Shown one piece after another: positions 1 through 6,517 of a stretch of 10,686 nt of DNA (the stretch's first letter is position 1; each line of letters opens with the position of its first letter). A program made the translations under genes and the position numbers. The stretch comes from CBDUEF01 sp018063485 (GTDB taxonomy: Bacteria; Pseudomonadota; Alphaproteobacteria; Rhodobacterales; Rhodobacteraceae). The stretch spans positions 1-10,686 of the forward strand of contig JBAOID010000004.1 in assembly GCA_037045435.1 (NCBI GenBank), in the 5' to 3' direction. Under the pieces are notes generated by a model that was given only the letters and a program-made list of their open reading frames with translations, was not told where the DNA came from and searched no databases.

Positions 1-317
1 ATTGCTAAGGGCGCGGGAACCGTCCGCTTGACAGAACGCGGATCATCCCCGCGCCGCAGCGCAAGCTTGAGTTCATTCGCCCTGTTGCGGACAGTCTTCA
101 GGCTGACCTCATCGGTCCACCCCACCATGATCGACACATACCGGTCACTTCCATCGTTGACCCGGCCGACCAACTTGTAACTTGCCGACTTGCGGCCCAA
201 GACAATACGCAGGCAAGCAACTTCCTCGTCGTAGACCTGCGAGCCTACTTGATGTTCTTCGGCGATGCGGTTTACGGTCGCTTGCGTCAGTTTGGTGCCC
301 TTATTGTTCAACCTCAT
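1..317 (-). CDS. Tyrosine-type site-specific integrase, N-terminal part (cut by the left edge)
   Basis: An open frame starts at ATG 315-317 and runs off the left edge with no stop (105 complete codons). Residues about 33-94 resemble the arm-type DNA-binding N-terminus of phage and island integrases: short strands (LRIVLGRKSASYKLVGRV, then DRYVSIMVGW), a helix (SLKTVRNRANELKLAL), and the typical RRGDDPR ending that precedes the core-binding domain. The catalytic R-H-R-Y residues would lie outside the window. The start is supported by a weak GAAG/GAGG upstream and by the conserved pattern beginning soon after it. The gene points away from the tRNA-like sequence at 457-511, as expected for an integrase beside its attachment site. 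It would cut and rejoin DNA during integration and excision. The family call is from motif memory; whether the whole gene is intact cannot be seen. Confidence 0.72.
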   Translation of the reverse strand, partial: MRLNNKGTKLTQATVNRIAEEHQVGSQVYDEEVACLRIVLGRKSASYKLVGRVNDGSDRYVSIMVGWTDEVSLKTVRNRANELKLALRRGDDPRSVKRTVPAPLA

Positions 318-456
318 CCTCGAGCTTCGGGCCGATGCAAGGTCTGGTGCGAAACCGGAACCGACACGGTGCTACACGATGATGATGTCGCGTTAGCTTA
401 TGAAAGCAAGCCATGAAATGGCCCGGCATACCCCCCATAAGATATTGATTCCAAGG
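318..456. other. Intergenic stretch between integrase start and tRNA-like sequence
   Basis: No gene is supported here. The stretch should hold the integrase promoter, but I see only weak hexamers on the minus strand (TTGGAA, then TATGCC after about 18 bases). Positions 421-425 (gcccg) sit where a tRNA 5' end would lie and could pair with the 3' acceptor strand at 503-507, but no D arm or anticodon-stem partner follows. Confidence 0.4.
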
Positions 457-511
457 CTTGAAATCTACAGGCCGTAAGGCCGTACCGGTTCGTGTCCGGC
501 CGCGGGCACCA
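457..511 (+). other. tRNA 3'-half-like sequence, probable attachment site (att) of an integrative element
   Basis: The sequence reads as the 3' half of a tRNA with a long variable arm (serine/leucine class). It has an anticodon-loop-like CTTGAAA (457-463) and a 3' anticodon-stem strand TCTAC (464-468). A hairpin variable arm follows, ggcc-gtaa-ggcc (470-481). Then come a T arm ACCGG-TTCGTGT-CCGGC (484-500), an acceptor strand CGCGGGC (501-507), and A plus CCA (508-511). No matching 5' half lies upstream: GTAGA is absent and there is no D arm. The T loop has T where the near-invariant A58 should be, and the first T-stem pair is A-C, so it is probably not a working tRNA. An integrase gene starts 140 bases away, so this fits the displaced 3' fragment left at one end of an element inserted into a tRNA gene. 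The intact tRNA would then lie off the left side. Confidence 0.6.
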
Positions 512-532
512 AATTGGTGATTGAATTTCAAT
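507..532. repeat. Two abutting perfect palindromes at the tRNA-like 3' end
   Basis: CACCAA-A-TTGGTG (507-519) overlaps the CCA end of the tRNA-like sequence and is followed directly by ATTGAA-T-TTCAAT (520-532). Each has 6-base arms around one central base. They could be recombinase or excisionase binding sites, or part of a transcription end between phoB and the integrase. Both roles are inference. Confidence 0.5.
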
Positions 533-548
533 AAGCTCCTTCAATTCG

Positions 549-563
549 CCCATCATTGATGGG
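549..563. repeat. Inverted repeat downstream of phoB (possible weak terminator)
   Basis: Perfect 7-base arms, CCCATCA and TGATGGG, flank one central base and begin about 18 bases past the phoB stop. In RNA this would fold with a 5-base loop (stem CCCAT/ATGGG). There is no T run on either strand after it, so it is not a standard intrinsic terminator. It may protect the 3' end of the operon transcript. Confidence 0.35.
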
Positions 564-581
564 GCAAAGGTGTTGGTTCAA

Positions 582-1274
582 CTAGCCCAAGGCATATCCC
601 GCACCCCTTACCGTGCGCAAGATATCGGCCCCGCCCGGTTTGCACAGGGCCTTGCGCAGCCGACCGATATGCACGTCAACGGTGCGGGTTTCGACATAGA
701 TATCACGACCCCAGACCCGATCGAGTAGTTGTTCTCGACTAAGCACTCGGCCCGGGCTTTCCATCAATGTAGCCAGTAACCGAAATTCCGTCGGGCCCAG
801 TTTCAGCTCTGCTCCTGAGCGGCTGACGCGGTGCGTTTCACTGTCCAGTTGCACGTCACGAAACTGCAAGACCGCTCCAACCGTGGTTGGACGCACCCGG
901 CGCAGGTTGGCGCGGACGCGGGCCATCAACTCGGCAATGGAATAGGGTTTGATCACATAATCATCGGCCCCGGTTTCCAACCCGCGCACACGGTCCAGTT
1001 CTTCCGACCGGGCCGAAAGCATGATCACAGGAATCGCCTGTGTTTCAGGGCGGATCTTCAGGCGGCGACACATCTCGATACCGGATAGGTTGGGCATCAT
1101 CCAATCCAGAATGATCAGATCGGGCGGGTTTTCGGCCACGATCATCATCGCCTCTTCGCCATCGCTTGCCTCGGCAACACGATAGCCTTCGGCTGACAGA
1201 TTATAGGACAGCACCTCGCGTTGAGCCAACTCGTCTTCGACCAATAATATAAGGGCTTTATCAACGGCCGCCAT
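582..1274 (-). CDS. phoB: Phosphate regulon response regulator PhoB
   Basis: A 230-residue OmpR/PhoB-family transcription factor. When phosphorylated by PhoR in low phosphate it binds PHO boxes and recruits RNA polymerase. The receiver domain (about 7-122) shows the acidic pair E13-D14, the phosphorylation site D57 in IILDWMMP, the switch serine S87 in MLSARSE, and K109 in IKPYS. The C-terminal winged helix (about 130-230) shows LKLGPTEFRLL, the recognition-helix region VDVHIGRLRKAL and the end RTVRGAGYAL. Length is normal (E. coli PhoB is 229). ATG 1272-1274 lies inside phoU: the two frames overlap by 14 bases, so phoB is the last gene of the operon and its translation is probably coupled to phoU. 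The frame is intact. Confidence 0.96.
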   Translation of the reverse strand: MAAVDKALILLVEDELAQREVLSYNLSAEGYRVAEASDGEEAMMIVAENPPDLIILDWMMPNLSGIEMCRRLKIRPETQAIPVIMLSARSEELDRVRGLETGADDYVIKPYSIAELMARVRANLRRVRPTTVGAVLQFRDVQLDSETHRVSRSGAELKLGPTEFRLLATLMESPGRVLSREQLLDRVWGRDIYVETRTVDVHIGRLRKALCKPGGADILRTVRGAGYALG

Positions 1275-1998
1275 GCGGTTTTCCCTCCTCGCCAGCCAGC
1301 CTGATCGCGGTATTGTCCACCTTTGGCCTTACGTCATTGGGCAAGGTGCCGGTCACCAGATAAATGACCTGTTCGGCGATGCCCGTCGTGTGATCGCCCA
1401 TGCGCTCGATGTTCTTGGCGATGAAATGCAGATGCATACAGGCCGAGATATTGCGGGGGTCTTCCATCATATGGGTCAGGAATTCGCGAAAGAGCGCGTT
1501 GTACATCTGATCAACATCATAGTCGCCCTGCCGCACCTGTTCCGCCAGAACGGCATCGTGGCGCACATAGGCATCCAGCACGTTCTTGAGTTGCAACTGC
1601 ACCGCTTTGGCCATCCGGCGGATAGAGCCGGCCGACCCCGCGATGACAGGCATTTGCGCCAGCACCTGGGATCGTTTGGCAAGGTTCTTGGCATAATCGC
1701 CGCACCGCTCAAGTGCCGAGGCGATTTTCATCGCCGTCAGCACAGTGCGCAGATCGGCGGCGGTGGGAGCGCGCAAGGCAATCAACCGCGCGGCCTCTTG
1801 GTTGATTTGTTCCTCCAGCGCGTCAATCGCCTTGTCAGCCTGTCGCACCTCATCAGCCAGTTCTGCATCCCGGTTTTCCAGCGCACGGGCAGCCTTGAGA
1901 ATTGCGTCCTCAACCAAACCAGCCATCCGCATGATCAAGGCCTGTATTGCCTCAAGATCACGATCAAACGCGGTGGCAATATGGGGTTCTTTGTTCAT
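1261..1998 (-). CDS. phoU: Phosphate transport/signalling regulator PhoU
   Basis: A 245-residue cytoplasmic protein that couples the Pst transporter to PhoR and keeps the Pho regulon off when phosphate is plentiful. It has two repeated helical-bundle domains: residues about 20-110, with metal-site motif ERCGD (E97, D101), and about 125-215, with ERMGD (E198, D202). The C-terminal tail after residue 217 is polar. The start is ATG 1996-1998, preceded by GGAGA at a good distance, and the protein begins MNKEPHIATAFDRDL, as expected for alphaproteobacterial PhoU. Normally it would start 11 bases after the pstB stop. In this sequence a frame break in pstB removes that stop, so PhoU is also the in-frame C-terminal half of one long PstB-PhoU open frame. 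The phoU coding sequence itself is undamaged. Confidence 0.94.
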   Translation of the reverse strand: MNKEPHIATAFDRDLEAIQALIMRMAGLVEDAILKAARALENRDAELADEVRQADKAIDALEEQINQEAARLIALRAPTAADLRTVLTAMKIASALERCGDYAKNLAKRSQVLAQMPVIAGSAGSIRRMAKAVQLQLKNVLDAYVRHDAVLAEQVRQGDYDVDQMYNALFREFLTHMMEDPRNISACMHLHFIAKNIERMGDHTTGIAEQVIYLVTGTLPNDVRPKVDNTAIRLAGEEGKPHGGR

Positions 1999-2009
1999 CT
2001 GAGTCTCCA

Positions 2010-2808
2010 TCAGCCGATACGGCCCGTGATATAGCTTTCTGTCCGTGGGTCGCGCGGGTGTGGTAAATATCTGGCCGGTTTCCCCGTATTCCACCAGATT
2101 GCCAAGATGAAAAAATGCCGTGCGTTGGCTGACGCGGGCGGCCTGCTGCATCGAATGGGTTACAATGACCACCGCGAATTGTTCGCGCAACTCGTCAATC
2201 AACTCTTCGACCTGTGCGGTGGCGATGGGATCAAGCGCTGAACATGGCTCGTCCATCAGCAGAACTTCGGGCGAGGTGGCGATGGCGCGCGCGATGCACA
2301 GGCGTTGCTGCTGGCCCCCCGACAGGCCGGTGCCCGGAGCGGTAAGGCGGTCTTTCACCTCGGGCCAAAGGGCGGCACGGCGCAGGGATTTTTCCACGAC
2401 TTCATCCAACTCGGCCTTGTTGCGGGTAAGACCATGAATCTTCGGACCATAAGCGACGTTTTCATAGATGGATTTGGGAAAGGGGTTCGGCTTTTGGAAC
2501 ACCATCCCAACCTTGGCACGCAATTGCACCGGATCGACGCGCGGGTCGTGGATGTCTTCGCCCTCGATCCGGATATCACCCTGCACGCGGCAATGTGGGA
2601 TCGTGTCATTCATCCGGTTCAGGCAGCGCAGGAACGTCGATTTTCCACAGCCCGAAGGGCCGATGAATGCGGTGACGGTGTTGGCAAGGATATCAACTGT
2701 CACATCCCTGATGGCGTGGTTTGCCCCATAATATACCTGCACGTCCTTTGCGGTGATCTTTTTCGTATCCAAGGTCAAATCTCTCTCTGCGCGAAACATG
2801 TCATTCAC
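2010..2808 (-). CDS. pstB: Phosphate ABC transporter ATP-binding protein PstB (frame break near the 3' end)
   Basis: The ATPase that powers phosphate import through PstCA at the inner membrane. Numbered from GTG 2806-2808: Walker A GPSGCGKST (50-58), Q-loop Q105 in MVFQKPNPF, signature LSGGQQQR (163-170), Walker B VLLMDEP with E188, D-loop SALD, and H-loop H219. GTG is chosen because AAAGGA precedes it and relatives begin MNDM; the frame extends back to 2865, but that lies inside pstA. After GQIFTTP the frame is lost. Removing one base within 2051-2058 (most simply one of the three Gs at 2056-2058) restores the family C-terminus RDPRTESYITGRIG and a TGA at 2010-2012, giving 265 residues. As written, translation instead continues into phoU without a stop. 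Confidence 0.93.
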
Positions 2809-2813
2809 TGGAT

Positions 2814-2819
2814 GTCCTT
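2814..2819 (-). promoter_or_regulatory. Ribosome binding site deciding the GTG start of pstB
   Basis: AAAGGA, overlapping the last base of the pstA TAA stop, lies just upstream of GTG 2806-2808. It is the reason for preferring GTG over ATG codons further upstream inside pstA. Confidence 0.6.
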
Positions 2820-4140
2820 TACCAACGCTTTTCAAAGCGGCGGCGCAGCAGGATGGCGCCGACATTCATCACCAAAAGAAACACCAGCAACACGATGATC
2901 GCTCCCGAGGCACGTTCAGCAAAGGCCGGGTCGGCACGTTGGGTCCAATTGTAAACCTGCACCGGGAGCGCCGAGGCCGGGTCGAACAACCCCTCTGGCG
3001 GCGCTGCCGGAAACTCGCGCACAAAGGCGACCATTCCGATCAGCAACAGCGGCGCGGTTTCGCCCAGCGCCTGCGCCAACCCAAGGATCGCGCCGGTCAG
3101 GATGCCCGGCGCGGCCAGTGGCAAGACATGGTGAAACACCGTTTGCATTTTCGACGCCCCGACCCCCAGCGCAGCATCGCGGATGCTGTTTGGCACCGCC
3201 TTAAGGCTGGCACGCGTGGCGATGATGATGGTGGGCAGGGTCATCAGCGTCAGCACAAGCCCCCCGACAATGGGCGCAGATTGGGGCAATCCGGCAAAGT
3301 TGATAAAGATGGCAAGGCCAAGGATGCCAAACACGATCGAGGGAACCGCGGCCAGATTGGCGATATTCACCTCGATCAGATCGGCCCAGCGGTTCCTGGC
3401 GGCAAATTCCTCAAGATAAAGCGAGGCGGCAACCCCCAGCGGCAGCGCCAGAACCAGAACGATCAGCATCATATAGGCCGAGCCAAGGATGGCCACGCCC
3501 AGCCCTGCCGCTTCGGGTCGCTGATCCGACGCATCGGCAGCGGTGATGAACAACCAGTTGAAATCCCGTGAGATCAGGCCTTTGTCCAGCATTGCATCCG
3601 TCAGTTGCAACTGGCGTGACGACACTTTGGTATCTGATATGGCCGAGTCTGCCGTCACCCTGCCCTTCAGATACCCATCAATCCGGCCATTGGCCAAAAG
3701 CGGCACCGTGATGGTTTGGCCAATAAGATCGGGCTTGGCCAGAACCCGGTTACGGATCTGCGCCGGAGCCTCTTTGGACAGCATATTGGCGACATCTGCG
3801 GCAGTCAGCCCGTCGATGCGGATACCCGAAACGGCCACCGCATCGGTCAGGGCGGCATTGATCAGCTTGGCGTAGCCAACGGTGGTAACCTTTTTCAGCG
3901 CCTGCATGTCGCGCGTGCCGGATTTATCCAGCGCCGCCTCGGACAGGGTAAGCGGGATATGGATATAGGTCTGGCGAAACGCCCCAGGCCCGAGGACAGC
4001 ACCGAGGCCAGCAGCAGCACCAAAGCCGCAAGGCTGATCAGGACCGCCAACAGCCCAAAGCTGCGGAAACGGGATTCGGCGGCATTGCGCCGGGCTGTGC
4101 GTGAATCTGGTTGAAACAGGCTTTTGCGGGGCGAAGTCAT
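2819..4140 (-). CDS. pstA: Phosphate ABC transporter permease PstA (frame break near the 5' end)
   Basis: An inner-membrane permease subunit that forms the phosphate channel with PstC. The start is ATG 4138-4140, overlapping the pstC stop as ATGA. The N-terminus (MTSPRKSLFQPDSRTARRN) leads into a first membrane helix at about 24-48 (LLAVLISLAALVLLLASVL). The frame then breaks at a run of four Gs (plus 3982-3985), near residue 52. Adding one base joins SSGLG to AFRQTYIHIPLTL and gives about 440 residues. The long extracytoplasmic segment (about 53-200) is usual for alphaproteobacterial PstA. It is followed by further membrane helices and the ATPase-contact loop LGVGASKMQTVFHHVLPLA. The C-terminus is RRRFEKRW. 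All conserved segments are present; only the frame is broken. If the break is real, no full-length PstA is made. Confidence 0.92.
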
Positions 4141-5316
4141 TCGTAATGCTCCCGGTATTTGCGCACAATGATCAGCGCCACCACGTTCAGGCACAGGGTA
4201 AGGGCGAAAAGCGTCAGGCCAAGCGCAAAGGCCACCAATGTTTCCGGGGCGGCAAAATCGGTGTCACCTGTCAATTGACCGACGATCTTGACGGTTACGG
4301 TTGTCATTGCCTCGAAAGGATTCAGGCTTAGTTTTGCCGCTGCACCCGCTCCCAAAACGACGATCATGGTTTCACCAATGGCCCGGCTTGCGGCCAAGCA
4401 ACACCGCCCCCACAATCCCCGGCAGGGCTGCGGGCAAAACCACCCGCCGAATGGTTTCCGATTTCGTGGCCCCCAGCCCAAGCGAGCCATCCCGCAAGGT
4501 TTGTGGCACTTGCGCGATGATGTCGTCAGCCAAGGATGACACGAACGGGATCAGCATGATGCCCATGACAAGACCCGCCGTCATCACCGACGAGCCACTG
4601 TTGCCAAACCCCAGCGGTTGGGCAAAATAGTCGCGCAGCAACGGGCCAACGGTGGTCAGGGCAAAAAGTCCATAAACGATGGTCGGGATACCCGCCAGGA
4701 TCTCGATCAGCGGCTTCACAACCGATCTGATTGGTCTGGTTGCATATTCGGACAGGTAAATCGCCGCAAACAGCCCCACCGGCACCGCAAAAAGCAACGC
4801 TATAAAGCTGATGTATAGCGTGCCCCACAGCAGCGGCAAAATCCCAAGCTCTGATCCCCCCTGAAATCTTGGAACCCAACTGCTTGAAAAGAAAAAGGCT
4901 TTCCAGTCGTATTGTATGAAAAAGTTGCGTGTCTCAAACAGCATCGACGCCACGATGCCTGCTGTTGTTACGATAGCGATACAGGCCGCAAGGATCAGCC
5001 CGCCGCTCACTATCTTTTCCACCAAATTGCGCGCGCGAAATTCGGCATCCAGTCGGCCAAGAGCCCAGATCAGCCCACACAGCGCCAAGACCCCGATAAT
5101 GGCAGGCTTCGCGAAAGAATAGCCTTCTGGCCATGGGATCAACAAAACAAGTGCCGGGCAAAGCGCGCAAAGAGCCACGGCCCAGCCGTGGTAATTGGGG
5201 CGTGAGTGCAGGCGTCTTGTATCCCCTTGCACGGAGGCAACCGCCCGTCTGCGCCCCAAGAAAAAGCCAAGACAGGCAAGCACCAGCAAAGCCACCAAAG
5301 TTGACAGATCAGACAT
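4137..5316 (-). CDS. pstC: Phosphate ABC transporter permease PstC (frame break two thirds along)
   Basis: The partner permease of PstA in the inner membrane. The start is ATG 5314-5316, with GAGGA 5 bases upstream; a TTG codon lies directly before it. It has N-terminal membrane helices (LVALLVLACLGFFLG; WAVALCALCPALVLLI; IIGVLALCGLIWALG), then FRARNLVEKIV and the transport core, including the ATPase-contact loop LGLGATKSETIRRVVLPAAL. Just after GIVGAVLL, near codon 307, the frame breaks. One extra base, most simply a T at plus 4396-4397, separates it from AASRAIGETMIVVLGAGAAAKLS and the normal end RKYREHYE. Corrected, the protein has about 392 residues, which seems short for Rhodobacterales PstC because the segment between the second and third helices is brief. 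As written, it stops soon after the break and loses the last helices. Confidence 0.92.
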
Positions 5317-5328
5317 CAAGTCCTCGAC

Positions 5329-5363
5329 AAAAAGGGTGGGATGACACGGGTTTGTATCATCCC
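5329..5363 (-). terminator. Stem-loop plus T run between pstS and pstC (partial terminator or mRNA stabiliser)
   Basis: On the minus strand, GGGATGA (5357-5363) and TCATCCC (5338-5344) form a 7-bp stem around a 12-base loop, followed by ACCC and a run of five Ts (5329-5333). It starts a few bases after the pstS stop. Binding-protein genes often have such a structure, which keeps their transcript more abundant than that of the permease genes. I infer partial read-through into pstC because no separate pstC promoter is evident. Confidence 0.6.
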
Positions 5364-5372
5364 AGGGCCAGG

Positions 5373-6395
5373 TCAGTTCATCGGGGTTTCGTCAGCGATC
5401 TTGGCCTGTGTGGAGGCCAACTCCGGGTCAGATACCAGACCATAGGCCGCCAATGGGCCATCTGGACCGGCCATGTCGTCCGACACGAAGAACTCGGCAA
5501 ATTCCTTCAGGCCGGGAATAACGCCGATATGGGCCTTCTTGATGTAGAAATACAGTGGGCGCGATACAGGGTATTCGCCCGAGGCAATCGTCTTGGTGTC
5601 AGGCACCACCCCGCTCATGGTGGCAACCTGCAATTTGTCGGTATTGTTTTCATAAAACGACAGACCAAACACCCCAATCCCATCGGGGCTTGAAGCAATA
5701 CGGGCCAGAGTTTCCGTATAATCGCCATCAATATCGACGGCCCGGCCATCGGTGCGCAAGGTGGTGCAGCTCTTGGCCGCATCATCGCCCCTAAGGGTTT
5801 TCAGCAGCTCTTCCGCTCCGCTGTCCTTGCAGCCCTGCTCAAGCACCTTGACGTCAAAAACCTCTCGCGTGCCGTGCTTGGAGCCGGGAACAAAGGCCAT
5901 GATCTCCTGAGCGGGCAAAGCAGGGTTCACATCACTCCACTTGGTCGCGGTATTCGCGACCAGCGTGCCATCGACGACGATCTCGGCCGCAAGAGCCTTG
6001 TACCAATCGGCCGGAGTGAAGGCGAAAGCATTGCCCGCGATATTTGAGGCAAAGACGATGCCGTCATAGCCGATTTGCACTTCGATGATATCGGTGACAC
6101 CAGCGGCCTTGCAGGCCTCAACTTCGCTGTCCTTGATCTTGCGGGACGAATTGGCGATGTCCACGGTGTTTTCCCCAACTCCTTCGCAGAACTTCTTCAA
6201 TCCCGAAGAAGATCCACCGGATTCAATCACCGGAGTCGGAAAATCCGTGTTTTCCCCAAAGGCTTCGGCCACGATCGTCGCATAGGGAAGCACTGTGGAC
6301 GATCCCGCCACCTGCACCTGATCACGAGCGGCAGCGGGGCTGACCGATAAGGCCAAAAGGGTCATGGCAGTGGCGGTGAGTTTCGAACGAATCAT
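5373..6395 (-). CDS. pstS: Periplasmic phosphate-binding protein PstS
   Basis: A 340-residue soluble receptor that binds phosphate in the periplasm and delivers it to PstCA. The N-terminus is a Sec signal peptide (MIRSKLTATAMTLLALSVSP) with a likely cut after AAA near residue 23. Phosphate-contact segments are visible: AGSSTVLPYA (30-39), ESGGSSSGLK, DIANSSRKIK and GSKHGTREVF. Four cysteines (in KFCEG, EACKA, QGCKD, KSCTT) could form disulfides. The start ATG 6393-6395 has GGAGAAG upstream. The frame is intact, unlike that of several neighbours. It is preceded by a PHO box, so it is probably the first gene of the phosphate-starvation-induced transcript, and it is followed by a stem-loop before pstC. 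Confidence 0.96.
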   Translation of the reverse strand: MIRSKLTATAMTLLALSVSPAAARDQVQVAGSSTVLPYATIVAEAFGENTDFPTPVIESGGSSSGLKKFCEGVGENTVDIANSSRKIKDSEVEACKAAGVTDIIEVQIGYDGIVFASNIAGNAFAFTPADWYKALAAEIVVDGTLVANTATKWSDVNPALPAQEIMAFVPGSKHGTREVFDVKVLEQGCKDSGAEELLKTLRGDDAAKSCTTLRTDGRAVDIDGDYTETLARIASSPDGIGVFGLSFYENNTDKLQVATMSGVVPDTKTIASGEYPVSRPLYFYIKKAHIGVIPGLKEFAEFFVSDDMAGPDGPLAAYGLVSDPELASTQAKIADETPMN

Positions 6396-6476
6396 GCAGC
6401 TTCTCCAAATCTGTCACAACGGGCCGTCCCGATAACGACCGACAGGCCTGCTTTACGCTTGGCTTGCCACGCTTTT

Positions 6477-6494
6477 GCGACAGTTTTGTAACAG
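6477..6494 (-). promoter_or_regulatory. PHO box (PhoB binding site) upstream of pstS
   Basis: The minus strand reads CTGTTACAAAACTGTCGC: two 7-base direct repeats (CTGTTAC, CTGTCGC) separated by AAAA, the same spacing as the E. coli consensus CTGTCATAAAACTGTCAC, with 15 of 18 positions matching. It sits in the 122-base gap between phoR and pstS, pointing at pstS, so phosphorylated PhoB should activate pstSCAB-phoU-phoB from here. I could not place a convincing -10 element. Confidence 0.85.
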
Positions 6495-6517
6495 TTTGAT
6501 GAAAGCGTGCCGCTCGA

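Noticed and set aside
421..511. A complete, functional tRNA gene
   Set aside because: Only the 3' half fits. There is no D arm, no partner for the anticodon-stem strand TCTAC, only five of seven acceptor pairs are possible, and the T loop lacks the conserved A.
301..531. Minus-strand ORF containing GARGRTRTGTALRPVDFK
   Set aside because: This peptide is the antisense translation of the tRNA-like sequence at 457-511, a familiar spurious ORF. Its 3' part also overlaps the start of the integrase in another frame.
1273..2034. Plus-strand ORF of 253 codons
   Set aside because: It is antisense to phoU and the pstB end, and its protein (rich in H, Q and R) shows no family pattern; phoU is clearly the real gene.
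2051..2058. Programmed ribosomal frameshifting in pstB
   Set aside because: There is no slippery heptamer or clear stimulatory structure, and the conserved family needs no frameshift; an indel is simpler.
2809..2865. Upstream extension of pstB to an earlier ATG
   Set aside because: The extra 19 residues overlap the pstA C-terminus, are unlike PstB N-termini, and lack the ribosome site that precedes GTG 2808.
2753..3571. Plus-strand ORF of 272 codons
   Set aside because: It is antisense to pstA, with a low-complexity basic, glutamine-rich translation typical of a shadow of a high-GC gene.
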